A stretch of DNA of 64,000 nucleotides from contig NZ_CP035501.1 of the NCBI RefSeq assembly GCF_004135585.1, positions 1,351,001-1,415,000 of the forward strand, in the 5' to 3' direction. This DNA is from Sphingosinicella sp. BN140058. GTDB lineage: Bacteria > Pseudomonadota > Alphaproteobacteria > Sphingomonadales > Sphingomonadaceae. Of the stretch, positions 8,016-17,700 are shown in pieces. Within the stretch, counting starts at the first letter, position 1; each line of letters starts with the position of its first letter. Both the position numbers and the translations under genes were made by a program. The notes under the pieces are model-generated. The model did no database searches and was not told the origin of the DNA. It was given only the letters and a program-made list of their open reading frames with translations.

Positions 8016-9806
8016 ATGACCGACCACACGAAATCCAGGGAGCCGGGCAATCCTGCCGGCGCCGCCCCGCCGCTGCCGTCGCTGGAAGAGATGCAGCATT
8101 GGACGTGGGTCATGGGTCGCGCCCAGCAGCTGATGATGGAACATCTCGCCGAGCAGATGCGCGAGATGGCGCCGCCCGAGCCGATGGCGCTTGCGCAGCC
8201 ATGGATGGCGATGTTTCCCGATCCGGCCAAGCTTGCCGAGCAGCAGACCGCTTTGTGGACCGAAGGCATGTCGCTGTGGCAGCGGGCGCTCGGCTTCGAT
8301 GGCGGCCAGAGCGCGCTCGCCGAAAAGGCGAACCGCGACAAGCGCTTCAACGCCCCGCAATGGCAGGACAACCCGATCTTCGACATGATCCGGCAAAGCT
8401 ATCTGCTGGTTTCCGAACGTCTCATCGGATCGGTGGACGCGATCGAAGGGCTCGATCCCAAACAGCGCGAGAAGGTGCGCTTCCTCACCAAGAGCTTCGT
8501 CGATGCGATGGCTCCATCCAATTTTGCGCTGACCAATCCGCTGGTTCTCGAGCGGGCGATCGAAACCAAGGGCGAGAGCCTGCTCAAGGGGCTGGAGCAT
8601 ATGCTCCGCGATCTCGGAAAGGGACAGCTCACCCACACCGATCCGACCGCGTTCGAAGTGGGCCGCAACATCGCGCTCACGCCCGGCAAGGTGGTCAAAC
8701 GGACACCGCTCTACGAACTCGTTCAGTTTTCACCGACGACGGAGAGCGTATACGAGACTCCGCTGGTCATCTTCCCGCCCTGGATCAACCGCTACTATAT
8801 CCTGGACCTCAATCCGAAGAAGAGCTTCATCCGCTGGGCGGTCGAACAGGGGCTGACCGTCTTCGTCGTGTCGTGGAAGTCGGCCGACGAGACGCTCGCC
8901 GAGACCGTGCTCGACGACTATGTCGTGCGCGGCCAGATCGATGCGATCGACACGATCCGCGACCTGCTCGGCGTCGAGAGCGTCCACGCCATCGGCTATT
9001 GCGTGGCGGGCACCACCCTCGCCTGCACCCTGGCGCTGCTCGCCGCCCGCGGCGAGGCCGAGAAGGTGGCGAGCGCGACCTTCTTCACCGCCCAGGTGGA
9101 TTTTTCGGAAGCCGGCGACCTGAAATTGTTCGTCGCCGACGAGACGCTGCAGATGATCGAGCAGATGTCGGCCGAAAAAGGCTTTCTGGACGGCCGCTAC
9201 ATGGCCGCGACGTTCAACATGCTGCGGGGCCGCGATCTCATCTGGAATTACGTCACCAGCAACTATCTGCTCGGCGAGGATTACCCGCCGTTCGACCTCC
9301 TCCACTGGAATGGCGACACCACCAATCTGCCCGCGAAATGGCATCGTTGCTACCTTCGCGACTTCTACCGCGACAACAAGCTGGTCACTCCCGGTGGCAT
9401 CCATGTCGATGGCGAGCCGATCGACCTCGGCAAGGTGACCACCCCGACCTATGTTCAGGCCGGGCGGGAAGACCATATCGCGCCCGCGCAGAGCGTCTGG
9501 AAAATCACCCATCATTTCAAGGGCCCGATCCGCTTCGTGCTCGCCGGCTCCGGCCACATCGCGGGCGTCGTCAATCCCCCGGAGGCGCAGAAATATCAAT
9601 ATTGGACCAACGACGCGAAGGTCGCGACGCTGGACGAATTCGTCGCCGGCGCCACCGAGACCAAGGGCAGCTGGTGGCCGGACTGGATCGCCTGGATCGG
9701 CGCGAGATCCGACAAGAAGGTGGCCGCAAAGGCCGCGCGGGTACCCGGCAAGGGCAAGTTGAAGGCGATCGAGGATGCACCTGGCAGCTACGTACGGGGC
9801 CGCTGA
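8016..9806 (+). CDS. phaC: Class I poly(R)-hydroxyalkanoate synthase
   Basis: 596 residues, class I size. Polymerises (R)-3-hydroxyacyl-CoA at granule surfaces. The N-terminal variable part is Met/Gln-rich; the alpha/beta hydrolase core has the lipase-like box GYCVAGTT with nucleophile Cys at about residue 329, Asp at about 486 in GREDHIAP, and His at about 514 in SGHIAGVVNPP. The strongly conserved PPWINRYYILDL is present. ATG 8016 follows GGAGAGG. The phasin gene lies immediately downstream behind its own promoter, the usual PHA granule pairing; phaA/phaB and a phaR gene are not in the window. Confidence 0.96.
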   Translation: MTDHTKSREPGNPAGAAPPLPSLEEMQHWTWVMGRAQQLMMEHLAEQMREMAPPEPMALAQPWMAMFPDPAKLAEQQTALWTEGMSLWQRALGFDGGQSALAEKANRDKRFNAPQWQDNPIFDMIRQSYLLVSERLIGSVDAIEGLDPKQREKVRFLTKSFVDAMAPSNFALTNPLVLERAIETKGESLLKGLEHMLRDLGKGQLTHTDPTAFEVGRNIALTPGKVVKRTPLYELVQFSPTTESVYETPLVIFPPWINRYYILDLNPKKSFIRWAVEQGLTVFVVSWKSADETLAETVLDDYVVRGQIDAIDTIRDLLGVESVHAIGYCVAGTTLACTLALLAARGEAEKVASATFFTAQVDFSEAGDLKLFVADETLQMIEQMSAEKGFLDGRYMAATFNMLRGRDLIWNYVTSNYLLGEDYPPFDLLHWNGDTTNLPAKWHRCYLRDFYRDNKLVTPGGIHVDGEPIDLGKVTTPTYVQAGREDHIAPAQSVWKITHHFKGPIRFVLAGSGHIAGVVNPPEAQKYQYWTNDAKVATLDEFVAGATETKGSWWPDWIAWIGARSDKKVAAKAARVPGKGKLKAIEDAPGSYVRGR

Positions 9807-9844
9807 AAGCCAGGACAACCTCTTGCGCCGATTAAATAAATTTG

Positions 9845-9910
9845 CTTTGCTGCACCGCACAATCTGCTTGATTTGATTGGACGAATCACCTATGTTGCGA
9901 TGCAGCAAAG
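9845..9910 (+). promoter_or_regulatory. Phasin promoter bracketed by a perfect inverted repeat
   Basis: A sigma70-like promoter, TTGATT (9868-9873), 17 bp, TATGTT (9891-9896), precedes the phasin gene. CTTTGCTGCA at 9845-9854 and its exact complement TGCAGCAAAG at 9901-9910 flank it, with arms 56 bp apart, one upstream of -35 and one over the expected start site. The TGC/GCA-rich character resembles PhaR operators known from other alphaproteobacteria. A repressor binding both arms would cover or loop the promoter. Confidence 0.6.
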
Positions 9911-9924
9911 GTTAGGTGATTGAA

Positions 9925-10719
9925 ATGGCTGACGAAACCAGCACGACTGAAGCTTCCACCACCGGCACCACTGCCCTCGCCGAGGCTCCCGCATCGACCG
10001 CGAAGACCGAGGCGGCACCGGCTCCGGTGGCTCCTTCGACGACGGCGGCAAGGCCCGTTCCGGCCCGCAAGCCGGCGGCCATTAAGGCGGCTCCGGCCGC
10101 CTCGGCGGCGAAAGCCAATCCGGTGTCGGCGAAGAAGGTGAACAAGATCGCGGCCAAGGCCGCTCCCAAGGCAGCTGCGCCGCGCAAGCCCGCGTCTGTC
10201 CAGTCCAAGCTGAAGGCGCTGCCGGCTCCGGCCGCCGTTTCCACCACTACCTTGAAATCGAATGAAGGGATGAGGACCATGTTCAACGACACCAATGTTG
10301 CAGAGCGTTTCCAGGCTGTTTTCGGCGATGCCAACGAGCGCGCCAAGAACGTCATCGAGCGCAACACCCGCTTCGCCGAAGAGCTGACCGAGCTCGGCCG
10401 CGGCAACGTCGAGGCTGTCGTTGCCTCCTCCAAGGTCGCTGCCCGCGGCTTCGAGACGATCGGCCAGGAAGTCGCCGAGTTTGGCCGCAAGACCTTCGAG
10501 GACGCTTCTGCGACCCTCAAGAGCCTGGCCGAAGTGAAGTCGCCCGCCGACTTCTTCCGCCTGCAGAGCGAGTTCGCCCGCACCCAGTTCGACGCGCTGG
10601 TCGCCGAGAGCTCGAAGCTGAGCGAGACCGTGATCAAGCTCGCCGGCGAAGTCGCCGAACCGATCACGAACCGCGCCACGGTTGCCGCCGAGCGCGTTCG
10701 CAGCGTCGCTGCCCTGTAA
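9925..10719 (+). CDS. phaP: Phasin family protein
   Basis: 264 residues from ATG 9925, behind AGGTG; the in-frame GTG at 9916 is less likely. The first 110 residues are low complexity, rich in Ala, Pro, Lys and Thr (a PhaF-like, possibly DNA-binding or disordered tail placed N-terminally). From about residue 115 it is amphipathic helix: RFQAVFGDANERAKNVIERNTRFAEELTELGRGNVEAVVASS, then SPADFFRLQSEFARTQFDALVAESSKLSE, the phasin_2 signature. It coats PHA granules. It is transcribed from its own promoter just after phaC and closed by a strong terminator. Confidence 0.92.
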   Translation: MADETSTTEASTTGTTALAEAPASTAKTEAAPAPVAPSTTAARPVPARKPAAIKAAPAASAAKANPVSAKKVNKIAAKAAPKAAAPRKPASVQSKLKALPAPAAVSTTTLKSNEGMRTMFNDTNVAERFQAVFGDANERAKNVIERNTRFAEELTELGRGNVEAVVASSKVAARGFETIGQEVAEFGRKTFEDASATLKSLAEVKSPADFFRLQSEFARTQFDALVAESSKLSETVIKLAGEVAEPITNRATVAAERVRSVAAL

Positions 10720-10742
10720 GCAGCCGCGACGCACGAGATCAG

Positions 10743-10777
10743 AAAGGCGGCCCGTCCGGCGGACGGGCCGCCTTTTT
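10743..10777 (+). terminator. Intrinsic terminator after phasin
   Basis: AAAGGCGGCCCGTCC pairs perfectly with GGACGGGCCGCCTTT around a 3-nt loop (15 bp stem) and continues into a run of five T: a textbook intrinsic terminator. Confidence 0.92.
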
Positions 10778-10911
10778 GCTGGGTGGACCGCAGGCGAACC
10801 TGGTGCGACACGCCGCTTCGGCCGAGGGAAATTCGCCGAGGCGTGTGCGTTTATCGCTTGCAGCAGCAGCGAATCTCTTGTCCGACGTGCATCCGGTGCA
10901 ATATTTAGTGC

Positions 10912-11271
10912 ATGCTTATGTCATCGAATGAATTGACGATCACCGCCGCGGGCGAAGGCAAGGGCGACGACGAGGGAACAGGCCTCGGCGTTGCGACCCG
11001 GACTCGCACCCGCACCAAGACGCCGTCGCCCTACAAGGTGCTGATGCTCAACGACGATTACACGCCGATGGAATTCGTCGTGCTCGTCCTGCAACGCTTC
11101 TTCAAGATGGGGATCGAAGACGCGACCCGGGTGATGCTCCAGGTGCATCAGCGCGGAGTCGGCGTCTGCGGCGTGTTCAGCTACGAAGTGGCCGAGACCA
11201 AGGTCTCCCAGGTGATCGATTACGCACGGGAGAACCAGCACCCGCTGCAGTGCACGCTGGAAAAGGCGTAA
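10912..11271 (+). CDS. clpS: ATP-dependent Clp protease adaptor ClpS
   Basis: 119 residues (ATG 10912; ATG 10918 is equally possible). It delivers N-degron substrates to ClpAP. After a disordered, charged N-terminal extension with RTRTRTKTP comes the core: [24 protein letters not shown] (substrate pocket NDDYTPM) and [23 protein letters not shown], the conserved H-x-x-G-x-G-x-C loop. clpA does not follow; the next gene is murA after a 355-bp gap. A possible promoter TTGTCC (10878) and ATATTT (10901) with 17-bp spacing would give a very short leader. Confidence 0.95.
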   Translation: MLMSSNELTITAAGEGKGDDEGTGLGVATRTRTRTKTPSPYKVLMLNDDYTPMEFVVLVLQRFFKMGIEDATRVMLQVHQRGVGVCGVFSYEVAETKVSQVIDYARENQHPLQCTLEKA

Positions 11272-11626
11272 GAAGGCCGGCTGTCCATCCAGCGGCACCT
11301 TCAAGAACGATCCCTCGGCGCATCGAGGTGTTAGAGCAGCTGAGTGGATCCCCGGAACACCACGGACGGCTGCCTTCAAGACGATGGCATCTGAGTTTGC
11401 GGGTTCCGCCGCACTAAAGCCCCGAAGTCTTCCCTGTCGCAATAGGGGACGGGAGCGGAATCGCACGACCTGCGGTGGAGCGCTTTTTGCGATGATCGCC
11501 CCTCCACCATGCTTCGCATGGTCCCCATCCGCTTCGCGGACAGGGAGGATAAGAGCAGCCTGATGAGATCCCTTGGGTCCTCTCCCGGCCCCTTGCACGG
11601 AGCCGCCAAACCACTAAGAACCCGAC
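11272..11626. other. 355-bp gap between clpS and murA
   Basis: No supported gene. Short frames here lack ribosome sites and family motifs. The only structured element is the repeat unit at 11499-11550. A murA promoter must lie here but I see no convincing hexamer pair. Confidence 0.5.
11499..11550. repeat. REP-like intergenic repeat, single unit
   Basis: Begins CCCCTCCACC and ends GGGAGGAT. Inside are two small perfect hairpins with TTC loops: CCATGC/GCATGG (11507-11521) and TCCGC/GCGGA (11528-11540). The outline CCCCTCCACC...GGTCCCC...GGGAGGAT matches both arms of the larger repeat at 12929-13078, so it is another copy of the same family. Confidence 0.6.
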
Positions 11627-12910
11627 ATGGATCGCATCATCATCCGGGGCGGAAAGCCCCTCAACGGCCGCATTCCGATTTCCGGAGCGAAGAACGCGGC
11701 GCTTACTTTGCTGCCTTGCGCCTTGCTCACCGACGAGCCGCTGACCCTGCGCAATCTGCCGCGGCTCGCCGACGTCGACAGCTTCGGGCATTTGCTCAAC
11801 CAGCTGGGCGTCTCGACGATGATCGAGGGCGCCCGCCCCGACGAGTTCGGCCGGGTGATGACCCTGCGCGCGTCCAATATCGCCTCGACGGTCGCACCCT
11901 ACGATATCGTCCGCAAGATGCGCGCCTCGATCCTGGTGCTCGGACCGCTGGTCGCGCGCGCCGGTCAAGCGACGGTGTCGCTGCCGGGGGGCTGCGCGAT
12001 CGGCATGCGTCCGGTCGATCTTCACCTCAAGGTGTTGGAAGCGCTCGGCGCCGAGATCGAGATCGCCTCCGGCTACGTCAAGGCGACCGCGCCCGGCGGA
12101 CGCCTGCAGGGCGGCACGATCCGCTTCCCGTTCGTGTCCGTCGGTGCGACCGAGAATGCGTTGATGGCAGCGGTGCTCGCCAAGGGCACGACGGTGATCG
12201 AGAATGCCGCGCGCGAGCCCGAAATCACCGACCTTGCCAAATGCCTGATCGCGATGGGCGCCGACATCGAAGGGCTTCGTACCGATACGCTGACCATCCA
12301 GGGCAAGGACCGGCTGCACGGCGCCACCTATTCGGTGATGCCGGACCGGATCGAGGCCGGCAGCTATGCCTGCGCGGCCGGAATCACCGGCGGTTCGCTC
12401 GACCTGATCGGCGCCCGCAAGGAGACGATGCCCTCCATCCTCTCCAGCCTCACCGACGCCGGCCTGATCGTCGAGGATCTGGACGACGGCATCCGCGTGC
12501 GCGCCGACGGCGGGCTCAAGCCGCTGTCGCTCTCGACCGCCCCCTACCCGGCTTTCCCGACCGACATGCAGGCGCAATTCATGGCGATGCTGACGCTCGC
12601 CGAGGGCACCAGCCTGCTCACCGAGACGATCTTCGAGAATCGCTACATGCACGTGCCCGAGCTGCACCGCATGGGTGCGGACATCGAGGTTCGCGGCCGC
12701 TCGGCCGTGGTGAAGGGTGTCGGGGCGCTGCACGGCGCGCCGGTGATGGCGACCGACCTTCGCGCCTCGATGAGCCTCGTCCTCGCCGGCCTTGCCGCCA
12801 GCGGCGAGACCCAGGTCAACCGCGTCTACCATCTGGACCGCGGCTACGAGCGCCTCGAAGAGAAGCTCCAGGCCGTGGGCGCCGACATCGAGCGCGCCAG
12901 CGACGGCTGA
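11627..12910 (+). CDS. murA: UDP-N-acetylglucosamine 1-carboxyvinyltransferase
   Basis: 427 residues. First committed step of peptidoglycan synthesis: transfers enolpyruvate from PEP to UDP-GlcNAc. The substrate motif GAKNAAL is at residues 21-27; the flexible catalytic loop [15 protein letters not shown] carries Cys at about 123 (Cys115 of the E. coli enzyme), meaning fosfomycin-sensitive type; [18 protein letters not shown] and [11 protein letters not shown] complete the two inside-out alpha/beta domains. It stands alone, preceded by a 355-bp gap and followed by an inverted repeat shared with a convergent DUF445 gene. Confidence 0.97.
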   Translation: MDRIIIRGGKPLNGRIPISGAKNAALTLLPCALLTDEPLTLRNLPRLADVDSFGHLLNQLGVSTMIEGARPDEFGRVMTLRASNIASTVAPYDIVRKMRASILVLGPLVARAGQATVSLPGGCAIGMRPVDLHLKVLEALGAEIEIASGYVKATAPGGRLQGGTIRFPFVSVGATENALMAAVLAKGTTVIENAAREPEITDLAKCLIAMGADIEGLRTDTLTIQGKDRLHGATYSVMPDRIEAGSYACAAGITGGSLDLIGARKETMPSILSSLTDAGLIVEDLDDGIRVRADGGLKPLSLSTAPYPAFPTDMQAQFMAMLTLAEGTSLLTETIFENRYMHVPELHRMGADIEVRGRSAVVKGVGALHGAPVMATDLRASMSLVLAGLAASGETQVNRVYHLDRGYERLEEKLQAVGADIERASDG

Positions 12911-12928
12911 GCGGGACCTCCTTCCCAG

Positions 12929-13078
12929 ATCCTCCCCGCGCGCGGGGAGGGGGACCAACCGGAGGATGGTGGAGGGGGTTGGGAGGCCCGTAGGGTGCCT
13001 GGCGGTCTGGCGGCAACGGGGGCTCGGAACCCCCTCCACCGCGCTGCGCGCGCCCCCCCTCCCCGTGCCGGGGAGGAT
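12929..13078. repeat. Inverted pair of REP-like units
   Basis: Left unit 12929-12978 starts ATCCTCCCC and ends GGTGGAGGGGG; right unit 13030-13078 is its inverted counterpart, CCCCCTCCACC to GGGGAGGAT. Each unit also contains its own short hairpin (for example CCTCCCCGCG/CGCGGGGAGG at 12931-12950). Together they can fold into a large stem around about 50 bp, between the convergent ends of murA and the DUF445 gene. The family matches intergenic repeats common in sphingomonad genomes; no transposase is linked to it here. Confidence 0.7.
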
Positions 13079-13083
13079 TTCCC

Positions 13084-14346
13084 TTACGTCAGCACCTCTG
13101 CGGTGTGGATGGCAAGGCCGACCAGCCCGCCCACCAGCGTGCCGTTGATGCGGATATATTGGAGATCGCGGCCGACCGCATTTTCCAGCCGCCCGGTAAT
13201 GGTGCGCGCGTCCCAGCCGCGCACGGTGTCGGAAACCAGGGTGACGATACCGCTGCCATAGGTCGCGACGACGCCGACGACGGCGCGGCGCGCGAAGCCG
13301 TTGATCGCTGCCTTCAGCCGCGGATCCTGCTGAACGGTCTCCCCGAGCTGGCGTAGCGCTTCCCCGAACTTGCCGGCGAGGACCGCATCGGGATCGCGCG
13401 CCGCCTTGAGCAGGGCGGCGCGGCTATTCTCCCACAGGCCGCCGACCCATTCGGTGACCGCCTTGTTGGCCAGGATCTCGGCCTTCCAGGCCTCGACCTT
13501 GTCCTTGGTCTCGTCGTCCCACTGCATGTCCCAGGCAAGGCCTGCGAGCCCCTCTTCGGCCTTGGCGCGGAGCGGGTGCTGGGGATCGATCGCCATGTCG
13601 ATGGTGAGGCGGCGCAGGCCGTCGACGATGGCATCGGCGAGCCGCTCGTCCAGTCCGGCCAGCCGGACGATCCAGCCCGCTTTCTGGTGGACCATCGCGC
13701 GGATGATGTCTTCGTTCGCGTCGAGGGTCCGGCCCGCCCAGGTGACGATGGAGTCGAGCATCGGCACGTGCCGCTCCTCGGTGATCGCTGCTTCCAAAGT
13801 CTTGCCGAGCAAAGGCGAGACGTCGAGCGTCTTCAGCCGTGCGGCAACGGCGGCCTTGACCATGCCGCCAAGACGCTCCTCGTCGAGACTCTCGAGCAGG
13901 CCTGCGAAGAGGCGCGATGCGCCCTCGCGCAGCCGTCCCTCCGGCGGGGGGTTGGCGAGGAAGCGGCCGATCGCGCCCGCGATGTCCACCGCACGCATCC
14001 GCCGCGCGACCACCGATGGGATCAGGAAGTTGTCGCGCAGGAACGACGCAAGCGTCTCCCCGATCCGATCCTTGTTGCGCGGAATGATGGCGGTGTGCGG
14101 GATCGGAAGGCCGAGCGGATGGCGGAAGAGCGCCGTCACGGCGAACCAGTCGGCGAGGCCGCCGACCATCGCCGCTTCGGCAAAGGCGCGCACGAAGCCC
14201 CAGGCCGGGTGGAGGTCGTCATACCGCCCGGCGACCAGAAACAGGGCCGCCATCGCAATCAGCATCGTCGTCGCGACGAAACGCATCCTGGCGCCGTTCG
14301 CACCGGACATGACCATCTGGGCAGCGGGCGGGCTGGTGCGACTCAT
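13084..14346 (-). CDS. DUF445 domain membrane protein
   Basis: 420 residues from ATG 14346; longer in-frame starts lack support. The opening contains a membrane segment (MRFVATTMLIAMAALFLVA), then GFVRAFAEAAMVGGLADWFAVTALFRHPLGLPIPHTAIIPRNKDRIG, the DUF445 signature. A long helical periplasmic or cytoplasmic region follows, and the C-terminus ends in another hydrophobic segment (INGTLVGGLVGLAIHTAEVL). Function unknown. Convergent with murA across the inverted repeat; divergent from the 50-residue secreted protein. Confidence 0.9.
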   Translation of the reverse strand: MSRTSPPAAQMVMSGANGARMRFVATTMLIAMAALFLVAGRYDDLHPAWGFVRAFAEAAMVGGLADWFAVTALFRHPLGLPIPHTAIIPRNKDRIGETLASFLRDNFLIPSVVARRMRAVDIAGAIGRFLANPPPEGRLREGASRLFAGLLESLDEERLGGMVKAAVAARLKTLDVSPLLGKTLEAAITEERHVPMLDSIVTWAGRTLDANEDIIRAMVHQKAGWIVRLAGLDERLADAIVDGLRRLTIDMAIDPQHPLRAKAEEGLAGLAWDMQWDDETKDKVEAWKAEILANKAVTEWVGGLWENSRAALLKAARDPDAVLAGKFGEALRQLGETVQQDPRLKAAINGFARRAVVGVVATYGSGIVTLVSDTVRGWDARTITGRLENAVGRDLQYIRINGTLVGGLVGLAIHTAEVLT

Positions 14347-14525
14347 CGCTGCGACAATGGTCGGAGGGCGCGAAGGTTCATCGGCCCGCCAAGAGGCGGC
14401 ATGCGGCACTGCGTGGACACGATCGGTCCGAAACGGATCTGTCTCGCAGGTGCCATGCGCGCGTCGCGCGTGCGAGAAGGTGGTCCCCACTCCTTTCGAG
14501 GGGGCACAACAGAGGGAGCACGGAT

Positions 14526-14678
14526 ATGAGGATCAGGAGAGTGGCGACCGCAATCGCGATCATCGTCGTGACGTCGACTGCGGCTGCGACACCGGCGCGG
14601 GCGGTCAGCATCTGCGACATCAATCCGGACACCAGTTATTATTCGTGGTTCGCGCACGCCTTCGGCTACTGCAACTGA
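14526..14678 (+). CDS. Very small secreted protein (50 residues)
   Basis: ATG 14526 sits 8 nt after the strong site GAGGGA. The product begins MRIRRVATAIAIIVVTSTAA, a signal peptide with predicted cleavage after ARA near residue 26, leaving about 24 residues: VSICDINPDTSYYSWFAHAF then GYCN. Two Cys bracket an aromatic-rich segment (Tyr-Tyr-Ser-Trp-Phe) and could form one disulfide. It is followed by a bidirectional terminator. I do not recognise a family. The combination of good ribosome site, signal peptide and terminator makes it a credible gene despite its length. Confidence 0.7.
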   Translation: MRIRRVATAIAIIVVTSTAAATPARAVSICDINPDTSYYSWFAHAFGYCN

Positions 14679-14690
14679 GCCGAGCCTCAA

Positions 14691-14733
14691 CACGAAAATC
14701 GGGGGAGCGCGACCGGGCTCCCCCTTTTTCGTG
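14691..14733. terminator. Bidirectional terminator
   Basis: GGGGGAGC (14701-14708) pairs with GCTCCCCC (14717-14724), followed by TTTTT. Outside it CACGAAAA (14691-14698) pairs with TTTTCGTG (14726-14733), giving A and T runs on both sides. It serves the small secreted gene on the plus strand and, in the opposite direction, the RND gene ending at 14780. Confidence 0.88.
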
Positions 14734-14779
14734 CGCCCGCCGCAGCGGACCGTCGGACTGAATATGCGGGGTCGCCGCG

Positions 14780-17700
14780 TCACTCCGCCGGCTGGGTTGC
14801 CGAAACGGGATGCCCATCCTCTCCACCATTGGTGAAGATCCGGCGGAGCTTCGGCCCGAGACGCTGCTCGAAGCCGACCGCGAGGCTGAAGCAGGCCGGC
14901 ACGATGACCAAGGTCAGGATCGTCGACAGGATCAAGCCGCCGATCACGGTGACGCCCATCGGCGCGCGCCACGCCGCATCGCCGTTGAGCGACACGGCCG
15001 TCGGCACCATGCCGGCCACCATCGCGACCGTGGTCATCACGATCGGCTGGGCCCGCTTATGGCCCGCCTCCATGATCGCCGTCCATTTGTCGACGCCGCG
15101 GTCCATCTCCTCCAGCGCGAAATCGACGAGCAGGATCGAGTTCTTGCAGACGATGCCGAGCAGCATCAGCAAGCCGATATAGACCGGCATCGACATCGCC
15201 ATGCCGCTCAGGTGCAGGGCGAGCGCGCCGCCCAGCGGTGCCAGCAGCAGCGAGCCCATGTTCACGAACGGCGGCAGGATCCGCTTGTAGAGCAGAACCA
15301 GCACCGCGAAGACCATGAACACGCCCGACAGGACCGCAATCATGAAGTTCGTGATCATCTCCTGCTCGAACTTGCTGTCGCCCATGGTCAGGCGCCGAAC
15401 GCCCTGGGGCAGGTTCGACATCGTCGGAAGCGCCTCGATCTTCTTCATCGCCTGGCTGGTGACCAGCCCCGGCGCGAGATCGGCGCCGATCATGGTCCGG
15501 CGAACCTGATTGTAGCGGCGAAGCTCGGTCGGACCGGCTCCGAAGCTGATGTCGGCGACCAGCTTCAGCGGCACCGTGCCGCCGCGCGACGTCGGCACCG
15601 GCAGGTTCTGGATGGTGCCGAGGCTCTTGCGGCTCCCTTCCTCGAGCGCGACCCGGATCGGGATCTGACGGTCCGAGAGCGAGAATTTGGCGCTGTTCTG
15701 ATCGATCTCGCCCAAAGTGGCGATCCGGATCGTCTGGCTGAGCGCCGAGGTGGTGACGCCAAGATCGGCGGCGAGATCGAGGCGCGGCTTGATCGTGATC
15801 TCCGGCCGCTGGACGTCGCCATTGACGCGGGGCGCGACGACTTCCGGAAGGGCGCTCATCTCGGCGATGATCTTGTTGGCCGTCTCGGTAAGCACCGCCG
15901 GATCGTCGCCGCCGAGCGCAATGGTGAGATCGCGGCCGCTGCCGCCGCCGGATTGCGACGCGAAGGTCACACGGGCATCGGCGATCTCGTTGAGATGCGG
16001 CGCCATGCTGCGCTCGAACTCGACGCTGCTCTTCTCACGCTCCTTGCGCAGGGTCAGGTAGATCGTCCCCGCGGTCGGGTTGATGTCGGAGAATGCCTTT
16101 TCGACCTCCGGCTGCCGGCGGAGCATGGCGGCGACCCGCTCCGTCACCGCCTGCGTCTGCTGCACCGTGGACCCCGGCACCATTTCGATCCGGACCTGGC
16201 TGAAATCCGAGTTGGTCGTCGGCTGGAATTCGGTCGGCAGGCTGCCGAACGCGAAGATGGTGGCGACGAAGGCGAGCAAGCCGCACAATGCAGTCTTCCA
16301 ACGGTGCCGCAAGGACAACCGAAGCAGGCCCATGTAGCGATCCATCAGCCAGTTCTCGCCGTGCGATTGCTGGCCGTGCGACTTGAGGAAGTAGGCCGCG
16401 ATCATCGGGGTGATCAGACGCGCGACCGCGAGACTCATCAGCACCGCGATGACGACGGTGAGGCCGAACTGCTTGAAGATCTGGCCGGAGAGGCCCGGCA
16501 TCAGACCGACCGGCAGGAACACCGCGACGATCGCCATCGTCGTCGCGAGCACGGCGAGACCGATCTCGTCGGCAGCGTCGATCGATGCCTGATAGGCGGA
16601 TTTGCCCATGCGCATGTGGCGCACGATATTCTCGATCTCGACGATGGCATCATCCACCAGCACGCCGGCGACGAGGCTGAGCGCCAGCAGGCTGATCGTG
16701 TTCAGCGTGAAGCCGAGCATGTCCATGAACCAGAAGGCAGGGATCGCGGACATCGGGATCGCCAGCGCGGAAATGATCGTCGCACGCCAGTCGCGCAGGA
16801 AGATCAGGACGACGAGCACGGCCAATACCGCGCCCTCGACCATCGCCTCCATCGCCGAGGTATATTGTTCATTGGTGTATTTGACGGAGGTGAAGAGCTC
16901 GGTGAAGTGGACCTTGCCGCTCTCCTGCTCCAGCTTCTTCAGCTCTTCCTTCACCGCATTGTAGACGGTGACATCGGACGAGCCCTTGGCCTTTTCGACG
17001 CCGAAGCTCAGCACCTGCTTGCCGTCCATCATCGCCAGCGAGCGCTGCTCGGCATAGAGATCCCGGACCACCGCAATGTCGGACAGCTTGACGGTTCGTC
17101 CTGCCCCGACCGAAATCTGGGTCTCGCCGAGCGCATAAGCGTCGGCGGCATTGCCGAGCACGCGCACGGCCTGTTCGGAGCCGGCGATCTCGGCGCGGCC
17201 GCCGGCGGCGTTGAGGTTGGTCTGGCGCAGCTGTGCGTTGACCTGCGCGGCGGTGACGCCCTGCGCCTGCATCTTGGCGGGATCGAGGATCACCCGGATC
17301 TCGCGGCTGACGCCGCCGCCGCGGCCGACATTGGCCATTCCGGGGATCGACAGCAGCCGCTTGGCGACGGTGTTGTCGACGTACCAGCTGAGCTCCTCCA
17401 GCGACATGTCGGTCGCCTCGGCGGAAATGTAGGCGATCGGCCCGCCGCTGGCGACGTCCTGGCGCGTGACCTGCGGCTCGAGAATGCCTTCGGGCAGCTC
17501 GCTGCGGATCTGGGAGACGGCATTGCGGGCATCGTTGACCGCGCGATCGACCGGCGTGCCGATGTCGAACTGGATGACGGTGCGCGAATAGCCCTCGCCG
17601 ACGAAGGAGGTGATCTCGTCGACCCCGTTGACCCCGCGCACGGCCGCTTCGACGCGTTGCGTCACCTGGGTCTCGAGCTCCGTCGGGGCCGCGCCCGGCT

